From: Salinirubellus salinus
Lineage (GTDB): Archaea > Halobacteriota > Halobacteria > Halobacteriales > Haloarculaceae
Assembly: GCF_025231485.1 (NCBI RefSeq)
Contig: NZ_CP104003.1
Coordinates: 3,100,001 to 3,164,000, forward strand
Length of the DNA stretch: 64,000 nucleotides
Direction of reading: 5' to 3'
Below are positions 15,835 through 23,108 of this stretch, one piece after another. Below the pieces are notes generated by a model. That model was not told the DNA's origin. It worked only from the letters and a program-made list of their open reading frames with translations, and did no database searches. Both the position numbers and the translations under genes were made by a program. How positions within the stretch are numbered: the stretch's first letter is position 1; each line of letters begins with the position of its first letter.

Positions 15835-18825
15835 CTAGTCGTCCCCGGTCGCTTCCGCTTCGGCCTCCGTATCCGCCTCGGTGTCGGCCTCCTCGGCCCG
15901 CTTCTCCCGGTCCGAGCGCGGCCCCTCCAGTTCCACTGCAGGGAGCAGGTCGCGGAGGTACCGGCCCGTGTGGGAGGCCTCGGTCCGGGCGACCTCCTCG
16001 GGCGTGCCCGACGCGACCAGTTCGCCGCCGTTCTCGCCACCCTCCGGCCCGAGGTCGACGATGTGGTCCGCGTTCTTCACGAGGTCCAGTTCGTGCTCGA
16101 CCACGACGACGGTGTTCCCGGCGTCGGTGAGTCGCTGGAGCACGTCGATGAGCTTCCGTTCGTCCTCCGAGTGCAGGCCGGTCGTCGGCTCGTCCAGCAG
16201 GTAGAGCGTGTTGCCCGAGTCCTTCTTGCCGAGCTCCTCCGCGAGTTTCACACGCTGGGCCTCCCCGCCCGAGAGCGTCGTGGAGGGCTGGCCGAGTCGC
16301 ATGTAGCCCAGCCCCACGTCCTGCAGGAGCTCGAGCCGCCGGCGGATACCCGAGTGCCCCTCGAAGAACTCGAACGCCTCGTCCACCTCCATGTCGAGCA
16401 CGTCCGAGATGGTGGCGTCCTTGTAGGTCACGTCGAGCGTCTCGTCGTTGTAGCGTGCCCCGTCACACTCCTCGCAGGGGACGTAGACGTCCGAGAGGAA
16501 GTTCATCTCGATCTTCACCGTCCCCTGGCCGCCGCAGGCCTCGCACCGGCCGCCCTTGACGTTGAACGAGAAGCGGCCCTTCTCGTAGCCACGCTGTTTC
16601 GAGAGCTTCGTCTCGGCGAACAGCTCGCGGATGTGGTCGAAGACGTTGGTGTAGGTCGCCGGATTGGAGCGGGGCGTCCGGCCGATGGGCGACTGGTCGA
16701 TGAGTCGTACCGTCTCGACGTGCTCGATGCCCTCGATGTCGTCGTGGGCGCCGGGGTTCACGTCGGTGTTGTTCATCCGCTTGACGAGGCCCTTGTAGAG
16801 TATCTCGTGGAGCAGCGTGGACTTGCCCGACCCCGAGACGCCCGTGATGGCGGTGAACGCCTCCAGCGGGACGGGGACGTCCAGTTCCTTGAGGTTGTGC
16901 TGACGGGCACCCCGCACGGTGAGGAACTCGGTCGGGTCGCGGCGCTCCTCGGGAACGGGGATGGCTCGTCGGCCCGCGAGGTAGTCGCCAGTGACGGACT
17001 CGGGCGTGTCCATCACGTCCTCGACGGTGCCGTCGACGACGACCTCGCCACCGCGCTTGCCCGGCCCCGGCCCCATGTCGATTACCTGGTCGGCCCGCCA
17101 CATCGTCTCCTCGTCGTGTTCGACGACGACGAGCGTGTTCCCGAGGTCACGCAGGCCACAGAGCGTGTCCAGCAGCCGGTCGTTGTCCCGCTGGTGGAGG
17201 CCGATGGAGGGCTCGTCCAGCACGTAGAGCACGCCGACGAGCCCGGAGCCGACCTGCGTCGCCAGCCGGATGCGCTGGCTCTCGCCACCGGAGAGGGTGG
17301 AGGCCTCCCGATCCAGCGTCAGGTAGTCGAGGCCGACCTCGGTCATGAATCCGAGGCGCGCGCGGATCTCCTTCAGGATCTCCTCGGCGATGACCCGCTC
17401 GCGCTCGGTCAGGTCGGCCTCCATCCCCTCGAAGTGCTCGAGCGCGTCGCCGATGGAGAGCCGACTGACCTCGGTGATGGGCGTCTCCTGGAACAGCACC
17501 GACCGCGAGGCGGGCTTGAGCCGCGTCCCGTCACACGCCGGGCAGTCGGTCGTGGCCATGAACTTCTCGATGTGGTTCCGGGCACGGTCGGAGTCCGTCT
17601 CGACGTAGCGCCGCGAGAGGTTGCCCATCACGCCCTCGAACCGCTCGGACTTCTCCCGGGTGCCGTTCTTCGTGCGCCACGAGAAGTCCACGATACGGTC
17701 GGTGCCGTAGAGGAACTGGCGCTGGACGTCGTCGTCCAGCTCCTCGAACGGGGTGTCCACGCTGACGCCGAAGTGCTCGGCGACGTTGTCCAGCTGCCGG
17801 CGGTAGTACTTCCGGTTGTACGACCACGGCTCGAACACGTCCTTCAGGGGTTTCGAGGGGTCCTGCACGACGAGGTCCTCGTCGACCTCCTTCGTCTCGC
17901 CGATGCCCTCACACTCCGGACAGGCGCCGTGCGGGGAGTTGAACGAGAACGACCGGGTCTCTATCTCGGGGAGGTCGATGCCACAGTGCGTGCAGGCGAG
18001 GTCCTCGGAGAACGCGACGACGAGGCGGCCGTCGTCCTCGCCCGCGAGGTCGCCCGTGCGGCGTTCCCGGGACCCGAACTCGTCGCCGACGCCCTCGGGC
18101 GGGTCCGGCAGGATGAGCTTCAGCAGGCCGTCGGCCTCCTCCAGCGCCGTCTCGACGGAGTCGGTGATGCGCGAGCGTGCATCCTCGCTCACCTTCACGC
18201 GGTCGACGACGATGTCGACCGAGTGGCGGTAGTTCTCGTCCAGTTCCGGCTTCTTCGTCGCGAGGTCGAACTCCTCGCCGTCCACCTCGACGCGGGCGTA
18301 CCCCTCGGCGACGAGTTCGTCGAACAGGTCCGCGAACGCGCCCTTCTGGTCGCGGACGACCGGCGCGGCGATCTTGGCCTTCGTCCCCTCGGGGAGTTCG
18401 AGGATGCGACGGACCATGTTCTGGGCGCTCTGCTCGCCCACCTCGCGGCCACACTCCGGGCAGTGCGGCGTCCCGACGCGGGCGTAGAGGAGGCGGAGGT
18501 AGTCGTGGAGTTCGGTGACGGTCCCGACCGTCGAGCGGGGGTTGTTCGCGGCGTTCTTCTGGTCGATGGAGATGGCGGGCGAGAGCCCCTCGACACCCTC
18601 CACCTGCGGTTTGTCCATCTGCCCGAGGAAGTTCCGTGCGTACGCCGAGAGCGACTCGATGTAGCGGCGCTGCCCCTCGGCGTAGACGGTGTCGAAAGCG
18701 AGCGAGGACTTCCCCGACCCCGACAGCCCGGTGACGACGGTGAACTCCTCGCGCGGGATGCGGACGTCGACGTCCTTGAGGTTGTGTTCCGCGGCCCCTC
18801 GGACCTCGATGTAGTCCTTCGTCAT
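15835..18825 (-). CDS. uvrA: Excinuclease ABC subunit A
   Basis: 996 aa, full length for UvrA, the damage-recognition ATPase of nucleotide excision repair. The first ATPase half has Walker [10 protein letters not shown] near residues 31-39, zinc ligands C-T-H-C and C-P-E-C in the insertion, and L-S-G-G-E-S-Q-R. The second half has G-V-S-G-S-G-K-S-T, zinc finger C-E-A-C-G-G and C-E-E-C, and L-S-G-G-E-A-Q-R. The start [11 protein letters not shown] matches the family opening; a longer open frame upstream has no homology. An acidic 40-residue tail is a haloarchaeal addition. UvrB and UvrC are not in the window. Confidence 0.97.
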   Translation of the reverse strand: MTKDYIEVRGAAEHNLKDVDVRIPREEFTVVTGLSGSGKSSLAFDTVYAEGQRRYIESLSAYARNFLGQMDKPQVEGVEGLSPAISIDQKNAANNPRSTVGTVTELHDYLRLLYARVGTPHCPECGREVGEQSAQNMVRRILELPEGTKAKIAAPVVRDQKGAFADLFDELVAEGYARVEVDGEEFDLATKKPELDENYRHSVDIVVDRVKVSEDARSRITDSVETALEEADGLLKLILPDPPEGVGDEFGSRERRTGDLAGEDDGRLVVAFSEDLACTHCGIDLPEIETRSFSFNSPHGACPECEGIGETKEVDEDLVVQDPSKPLKDVFEPWSYNRKYYRRQLDNVAEHFGVSVDTPFEELDDDVQRQFLYGTDRIVDFSWRTKNGTREKSERFEGVMGNLSRRYVETDSDRARNHIEKFMATTDCPACDGTRLKPASRSVLFQETPITEVSRLSIGDALEHFEGMEADLTERERVIAEEILKEIRARLGFMTEVGLDYLTLDREASTLSGGESQRIRLATQVGSGLVGVLYVLDEPSIGLHQRDNDRLLDTLCGLRDLGNTLVVVEHDEETMWRADQVIDMGPGPGKRGGEVVVDGTVEDVMDTPESVTGDYLAGRRAIPVPEERRDPTEFLTVRGARQHNLKELDVPVPLEAFTAITGVSGSGKSTLLHEILYKGLVKRMNNTDVNPGAHDDIEGIEHVETVRLIDQSPIGRTPRSNPATYTNVFDHIRELFAETKLSKQRGYEKGRFSFNVKGGRCEACGGQGTVKIEMNFLSDVYVPCEECDGARYNDETLDVTYKDATISDVLDMEVDEAFEFFEGHSGIRRRLELLQDVGLGYMRLGQPSTTLSGGEAQRVKLAEELGKKDSGNTLYLLDEPTTGLHSEDERKLIDVLQRLTDAGNTVVVVEHELDLVKNADHIVDLGPEGGENGGELVASGTPEEVARTEASHTGRYLRDLLPAVELEGPRSDREKRAEEADTEADTEAEAEATGDD

Positions 18826-18907
18826 TGCCGGGAGTTGGTCGGGGGTCGGGAAACCCTGTCGGTTGGCGGCGAGCCTGTACGCAAAACGGGTGTCGGCGGA
18901 CCGCCGA

Positions 18908-19345
18908 CTACGGGGTCTGGAACTCGAAGTCGACCACACCGAGTTGCTGCAACATCGACAGCGTGTCGGGGACCACCCAGCGTTCGGCGATGCGGCCGCC
19001 CTCGATGCGGCTGAACACCATGTTCTGGACCTCAATGGTGTTCCCGGTCGCTTCGATGCCGGCGAACGGCCCCTCGTGCGTCCCGCGGAGGGTGACCCGC
19101 ATCGCGACGGTGTCACCGCTCGCCACGAGGTCCTCGACGGTCGCCGTGAAGTCGGGGAACGCCCCGAGCAACTGCTCCATCCCCGCCCGTGCCTCTGGAA
19201 TGCCGTTCTCGTCCCCGAGCGGGCCGTGTTCGACGAAATCCTCGGTCAGCAGCTCGTCGAGCAGGTCCAGCGCCCGCTCGTTCGCGACACGCTCCGGATA
19301 CGCTCTCGCTATCTCCTCGTTCGTCTCCAGTTCCGTCTCGCTCAT
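18908..19345 (-). CDS. SnoaL-like ester cyclase family protein
   Basis: 145 aa with the NTF2/SnoaL fold. Characteristic stretches are L-D-E-L-L-T-E-D-F-V-E-H-G, the A-F-P-D-F-T-A-T-V-E-D-L segment, V-T-L-R-G-T-H-E-G-P-F-A-G-I-E-A-T-G and I-E-G-G-R-I-A-E-R-W. Family members are small cyclases or dehydratases, or proteins with no known reaction; the pocket is conserved but the substrate is not evident. Start is the MSETELE ATG at 19343-19345. A second, diverged member is at 55903-56427. Confidence 0.85.
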   Translation of the reverse strand: MSETELETNEEIARAYPERVANERALDLLDELLTEDFVEHGPLGDENGIPEARAGMEQLLGAFPDFTATVEDLVASGDTVAMRVTLRGTHEGPFAGIEATGNTIEVQNMVFSRIEGGRIAERWVVPDTLSMLQQLGVVDFEFQTP

Positions 19346-19447
19346 GGAATCACCTGCGTCCCACGGACGCCCGGAGGGGTACGTCACGGATGTGCGTCAA
19401 TTGCTAGCACACTGTGCGTGACGGTCGGTCGGGCGGGACTGTCGCGC

Positions 19448-19900
19448 TCACTCCTCGGCCGGTTCGCGACGCTCGACCATCCCCAGGCCCACCCACGAGA
19501 TGACCGCTTCGTCGTCCTGGTTGAACCCGGTCAGCCGCGAGCGCATCCGACCCCGCGTCGGGTCGTTCGGGTCCGGTTCCTTCGAGAGCACCTCCACCTC
19601 GATGGAGAGGGTGTCGCCCGGCCGGACCGGCCGCTTCCACCGGAGTTCGTCGACGCCCGCCGCGCCCTGACTCGCCTGCTCGGAGAGCACCCCGTCGACC
19701 AGCAGGCGCATGCAGATGCTCGCGGTGTGCCACCCCGACGCGGCGAGCCCACCGAACAGCGACTCCTTCGCGGCCTCCTCGTCGAGGTGGAACGGTTGCG
19801 GGTCGAACTTCGTGGCGAACTCGATTATCTCCGCCTTGGTCACCGTCTTCGACCCGTACTCGATCACGTCTCCCACCTCGATGTCCTCGTAGTACTCCAT
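19448..19900 (-). CDS. MaoC family (R)-hydratase / dehydratase
   Basis: 150-aa single hot-dog domain. The hydratase-2 motif is F-A-T-K-F-D-P-Q-P-F-H-L-D, with Asp and His in catalytic places, so it should hydrate or dehydrate an acyl-CoA (enoyl-CoA or mesaconyl-type). L-F-G-G-L-A-A-S-G-W-H-T and the R-P-V-R-P-G-D-T-L strand complete the fold. Start is the ATG at 19898-19900 (M-E-Y-Y-E-D-I-E-V-G-D), where the domain begins. It is divergent from the LURP-one gene, with 103 bases between. The CoA substrate is not determinable. Confidence 0.9.
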   Translation of the reverse strand: MEYYEDIEVGDVIEYGSKTVTKAEIIEFATKFDPQPFHLDEEAAKESLFGGLAASGWHTASICMRLLVDGVLSEQASQGAAGVDELRWKRPVRPGDTLSIEVEVLSKEPDPNDPTRGRMRSRLTGFNQDDEAVISWVGLGMVERREPAEE

Positions 19901-20003
19901 GCCAACGCTCACCACGTGGGGGGTGAAGTAGCCACCGCCGTCGCTGGATTCTGTCCTCCGCACTGGCGACAATTTTCAAGTAGGGTGCCCACGGAAGCGT
20001 CCC

Positions 20004-20600
20004 ATGGCAGAGACAGACACGGGGTCGGGACCGAGCGGGGACGTCATCGGTGGTATCGACCTCTCCGACGACCGGTACGTCATCAAGCAGTCCTACATCC
20101 GCTCGAAGTACAGCGTCGAGGACAGCGCCGGCACCGTCGTCCTGAAGGGCAAGAAGAAGCGGTTCAAGATCAAGGAGGAGTTCCCCTTCACCGCACCCAG
20201 CGGGGAGGTCGTCTTCCGCATCGAGGCGCAGAACGTCTTCGACGTGGCCGGCGACTACACCCTCGCCGACGAGGCCAGCGGCGACGCGTTCGCCGTCGTC
20301 GAGAAGGAATGGACGATGTTCCAGCACGTCTACCACATCCGCTCGCCCGAGGGCGAGCGCTGGGCCACCATCGAGTCCGAGTCCGCACTGGTCATGGCCG
20401 CCAAGGAGTTCTTCGAGATACTGGGGCTGCTCCCACACTCCTACTCCATCAGCACCCCGAGCGGCGAGCGCATCGGCTCGATAACGGAGGAGTTCACGCT
20501 ACGGGACGTCTACACGGTCGAACTCGACGACACCGGCACCGCGCCGCGGGAGGCCATCCTCGCCGCCGCGATCGCCATCGACGCGCTCGAGGAGAACTAG
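20004..20600 (+). CDS. LURP-one-related (tubby-like) family protein
   Basis: 198 aa. The pattern matches the LURP-one-related beta-barrel: Y-V-I-K-Q-S-Y-I-R-S-K-Y-S-V-E-D, K-K-R-F-K-I-K-E-E-F-P-F-T and repeated two-strand units with D or G turns (A-G-D-Y-T-L-A-D). It then has a central helix E-S-A-L-V-M-A-A-K-E-F-F-E and a closing helix A-I-L-A-A-A-I-A-I-D-A-L-E-E-N. In bacteria and archaea this family is of unknown function; the fold is related to tubby and scramblase. It is monocistronic, with a T-tract (CTTTTTG) right after the stop. Confidence 0.82.
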   Translation: MAETDTGSGPSGDVIGGIDLSDDRYVIKQSYIRSKYSVEDSAGTVVLKGKKKRFKIKEEFPFTAPSGEVVFRIEAQNVFDVAGDYTLADEASGDAFAVVEKEWTMFQHVYHIRSPEGERWATIESESALVMAAKEFFEILGLLPHSYSISTPSGERIGSITEEFTLRDVYTVELDDTGTAPREAILAAAIAIDALEEN

Positions 20601-20775
20601 AGACCATCTTTTTGCGCTCGGGTGCGCCTGCGGCGCACCGCTCTCTGCTCGCGGACGCGAAGCGTCCGCTGGCACGGCCTGCGGGACCGAAGGTCCCGCA
20701 CTGGCGCAAAAACATGGGGAAAAAGGCGCGCCTCACTGCGTTCGGCGCGGGTGGAACCGCGGCTCCGCCGCGGTA
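20601..20775. repeat. Left hairpin array: four short-loop palindromes
   Basis: Four palindromes in a row: 20621-20639 (GGTGCGCC, loop TGC), 20651-20669 (GCGGACGC, loop GAA), 20680-20700 (TGCGGGACC, loop GAA) and 20756-20774 (ACCGCGG, 5-base loop). They start just after the LURP-one stop with CTTTTTG, and carry A-runs near 20708 and 20720. Bases 20720-20753 are a perfect inverted copy of 21430-21463. Function is unknown; they could act in termination, RNA processing or as a mobile remnant. No gene is present here. Confidence 0.75.
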
Positions 20776-20867
20776 CGCTCGCCGCCCCGCTCCGCCCTCA
20801 CCGTCGCGCGGCGTCCGCTGGCGTCCGCCCACCGCACCGCTAAGCCGCTGCCCGTCCGAGTGGTGGT

Positions 20868-21053
20868 ATGGCAACAGCGGATTCTGAGACCAGCCCCCGG
20901 CTGACCCCGGAGGGACTCCTCGCGGGGTTCGCCGTCGGCGTCACGTTCGCCCTCGTCGTCTGGTTCCTCACGGGTGACCTCGTACCGTGGCTCCCCGTCG
21001 GTCTCGGCATGGGCGTCGCACTCGGTGTGGCGTTCTCCGAGCGCCTCGGCTGA
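20868..21053 (+). CDS. Mini membrane protein, first of a tandem pair (61 aa)
   Basis: 61 aa. After a short polar N-terminus (M-A-T-A-D-S-E-T-S-P-R-L-T-P-E-G-L) come two hydrophobic stretches: L-A-G-F-A-V-G-V-T-F-A-L-V-V-W-F and V-P-W-L-P-V-G-L-G-M-G-V-A-L-G-V-A-F. It ends S-E-R-L-G. The second half is closely similar to that of the next gene, so the pair arose by duplication. Function is unknown; size and glycine zippers suggest a homo-oligomeric membrane peptide. Confidence 0.72.
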   Translation: MATADSETSPRLTPEGLLAGFAVGVTFALVVWFLTGDLVPWLPVGLGMGVALGVAFSERLG

Positions 21054-21090
21054 CCCGGACAGTTATCGCGCTGCTCGTCCACCTGCCGGT

Positions 21091-21291
21091 ATGGCGGCCG
21101 ACACCGACACGGACGAAGGGGACGACGCCGTGTTCACCCCGAAGGGACTCGCGGTCGGCATCGGTTTCGGACTGATGTTCGGGACGGCACTCGGCGTCGC
21201 GTTCGACGACGTCGCCCTGTGGCTCCCCACCGGACTGGCGCTCGGCGTCGCGTTCGCGGTGGCGTTCTCGCGGGAGCTGGACGAGTCCTGA
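21091..21291 (+). CDS. Mini membrane protein, second of a tandem pair (66 aa)
   Basis: 66 aa. Polar N-terminus M-A-A-D-T-D-T-D-E-G-D-D-A-V-F-T-P-K-G-L, then a hydrophobic stretch L-A-V-G-I-G-F-G-L-M-F-G-T-A-L-G-V-A-F, then W-L-P-T-G-L-A-L-G-V-A-F-A-V-A-F. Shared with the first copy are the T-P-x-G-L entry, W-L-P-x-G-L and L-G-V-A-F-x-x-x-F-S-x-x-L. The genes are 37 bases apart and read in the same direction. An upstream in-frame start at 20974 would overlap the first copy and is unlikely. Confidence 0.72.
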   Translation: MAADTDTDEGDDAVFTPKGLAVGIGFGLMFGTALGVAFDDVALWLPTGLALGVAFAVAFSRELDES

Positions 21292-21409
21292 CCGGGGTCT
21301 CCGATGCCGGTCGTTCGACCAGTCTCGACCGGGACGAACGACGGTGCGGTGCTGTACGGTCCAGCGCACCCACCACCGTCGGACTCGCTCCGCTCGTCCA
21401 ACGAGACTC

Positions 21410-21516
21410 GCGAACTCTCCGAGTTCGCTCACCCGCGCCGAACGCAGTGAGGCGCGCCTTTTTCACCCACGTTTTCACTCGAGCGGTGCGCCGCGGGCGC
21501 ACCCGAGAGTAAAAAC
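21410..21516. repeat. Right hairpin array, inverted to the left array
   Basis: Palindromes: 21410-21428 (GCGAACTC, loop TCC) and 21485-21503 (GGTGCGCC, loop GCG). Bases 21430-21463 are the perfect reverse complement of 20720-20753 (34 of 34). Bases 21481-21516 are an imperfect reverse complement of 20611-20646, with a few mismatches. The arrangement brackets the twin membrane genes like terminal inverted repeats. No open frame of note lies between 21292 and 21523. Confidence 0.7.
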
Positions 21517-21523
21517 ATGGTTC

Positions 21524-22261
21524 TTAGACGCTCTCGGGCAGCCACCCCCCGTCCACCTCCACGTTCTCCCCCGAGATGTAGTCCGAGTCCTCGTCGCAGA
21601 AGAACAGCATCGCCTGCGCGAGGTCGTCGTAGCCCGCCCACCGGCCCCGCGGCGCGTGGTCGGGGAACTCGTCGGAGTTCTCGACGACGTACGGCGAGAT
21701 GGCGTTCACCGTGACGCCGTCGTCCTGCGTGTCCGCCGCGAGCATGCGCGTGAACATCAGGACGCTGGCCTTCGCCGCGAAGTACGGGAAGTTCTTCGGG
21801 CTGACGAGCCCCTTCTCGCTGGAGGCGTAGCCCACGTTGACGATGCGGCCCCACTCGTACTCGCGCATCGGTTCGAGCGCCCGCTTCGAGCAGAGCACGG
21901 TCCCGTAGAAGTTCGTCTCGACGACCGTCTGCCAGGTCTCCCAGTCGATGTCCTCCCAGTGGGTCGGGGCGAACGCGCCGACGTTGTTGACGAGGACGTC
22001 GGGGTGCCCGAGGTCGGCCTCGACCGCGTCGAAGATGGCGTCGACGGCCTCGGGGTCGGTCACGTCACCCTGCACGGTCGTGACTGCGACGCCGGCGTCG
22101 CGGGCAGTGTCGGCCACCGTCTCGGCCGCGTCCGCGGAGGTGTTGTAGTGGACGGCCACGTCGGCGCCACAGCGGGCGAGTTCGAGCGTGAGGCCCGCAC
22201 CGAGTCCCTTCGCGCTGCCGGTGACGAGCGCGGTGCGCCCGGAGAGGTCTGGGGTGAGCAT
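21524..22261 (-). CDS. SDR family oxidoreductase
   Basis: 245-aa classical short-chain dehydrogenase. Cofactor motif T14-G-S-A-K-G-L-G is followed by the N-N-V-G structural motif (residues 92-95). The catalytic Tyr160-x3-Lys164 sits in Y-F-A-A-K, with serines S147-S148 just before. The C-terminus has I-S-G-E-N-V-E-V-D-G-G-W-L, as in 3-oxoacyl-ACP reductase-like SDRs. The substrate is unknown. I start at the ATG at 22259-22261; a longer open frame adds 41 residues with no fold. The stop lies just inside the right hairpin array. Confidence 0.92.
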   Translation of the reverse strand: MLTPDLSGRTALVTGSAKGLGAGLTLELARCGADVAVHYNTSADAAETVADTARDAGVAVTTVQGDVTDPEAVDAIFDAVEADLGHPDVLVNNVGAFAPTHWEDIDWETWQTVVETNFYGTVLCSKRALEPMREYEWGRIVNVGYASSEKGLVSPKNFPYFAAKASVLMFTRMLAADTQDDGVTVNAISPYVVENSDEFPDHAPRGRWAGYDDLAQAMLFFCDEDSDYISGENVEVDGGWLPESV

Positions 22262-22373
22262 ACCGACGAGAGGCGCGCCACGGGCAAGAAGCCACCCGAG
22301 GCGGCCACCGTTTCCGGTCGAACGACGCCCGCCGGGGTGCGGTGTTATCTCCTCGCGGCCCGGCCGTCGGTGT

Positions 22374-22907
22374 ATGGTCGTCACGCGCCGCCGTACGACG
22401 GGACTGTCGCGTCGCGAACTCGGCGCGGGGGCCGTGGCCGCCGTCGCGGCGCTGGTCGCCGCTCTCGTGTCTCTGGTGTCCCTCTCGGTCCCGACCGTCG
22501 ACTCGCTGGTCTCCGTCGACGCGCGCTACTGGTTCGGGTACGCGCCGGGGTTCGCCACGCTCGCCGGACTGGTCGTCGGGGCGGTGGTGTGGCGGCGCCT
22601 CGTCTCGCGGGCGTCGACCCCGGGGCGGGGTGCGCTCGCCGGCGCCGCGACGGGGCTCGGTACCGTCGTGGCCGTGCCGTTCGTGGCCGGCGTCTACGTG
22701 CTCCTGTTCCCCGTCCTCCTCGGCCTCGTGACGGGCACCTCGTGGGACACCGTCCTCCACGTCCTGCCCGGCTACGTGCAGGGGGCCGTCGACGTCACCC
22801 GGACGATGGCCGTCGACTGGAGTCCGCTCGCCGTCGTCGTACTCGTGCCACTCGACGCACTCCTCGGCTGGGCGTACCAGCGTGGCTCGGGCTCCCGCGG
22901 TCGGTGA
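22374..22907 (+). CDS. Multi-span membrane protein of unknown function
   Basis: 177 aa with about four hydrophobic segments: near residues 16-40, 55-70, 86-118 and 148-166. The N-terminus is basic (V-V-T-R-R-R-T-T-G-L-S-R-R-E-L), consistent with inside-positive topology. A loop S-V-D-A-R-Y-W-F-G-Y-A-P is conserved-looking. I do not recognise the family. The gene is divergent from the SDR, 112 bases apart. Confidence 0.75.
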   Translation: MVVTRRRTTGLSRRELGAGAVAAVAALVAALVSLVSLSVPTVDSLVSVDARYWFGYAPGFATLAGLVVGAVVWRRLVSRASTPGRGALAGAATGLGTVVAVPFVAGVYVLLFPVLLGLVTGTSWDTVLHVLPGYVQGAVDVTRTMAVDWSPLAVVVLVPLDALLGWAYQRGSGSRGR

Positions 22908-23075
22908 GCGGACGGCACCCGATCGGTGGATCGGCCTCGGCGAGAGCGTGGCGCTCGCGTGAACTTCCGTACTCCAGACATGGCTCGTGGACTCGCGATA
23001 GCCGCGCTGTCGGTGAGTACAGAGCGGTCGAGACGACTATGATATCAGACGAGGGCTATGTATCCGGGATAGACA

Positions 23076-23083
23076 CTTTTTAG
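23076..23083 (+). promoter_or_regulatory. TATA-like box of the 5'-nucleotidase-like gene
   Basis: CTTTTTAG lies 26-33 bases before the ATG at 23109, in an intergenic stretch (22908-23108) with no other recognisable gene. Confidence 0.45.
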
Positions 23084-23108
23084 CCGGACCGACCGGCAGC
23101 GTCCATCG

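Noticed and set aside
15760-19014. Open frame of 1084 codons on the plus strand
   Set aside because: It is antisense to uvrA, whose zinc fingers and two ATPase halves are clear. Long antisense frames are a result of the high GC content and rare stop codons.
20601-21523. Insertion sequence
   Set aside because: Inverted repeats are present, but no transposase is encoded between them and no target-site duplication is evident by eye. A non-autonomous element remains possible and is listed as a finding.
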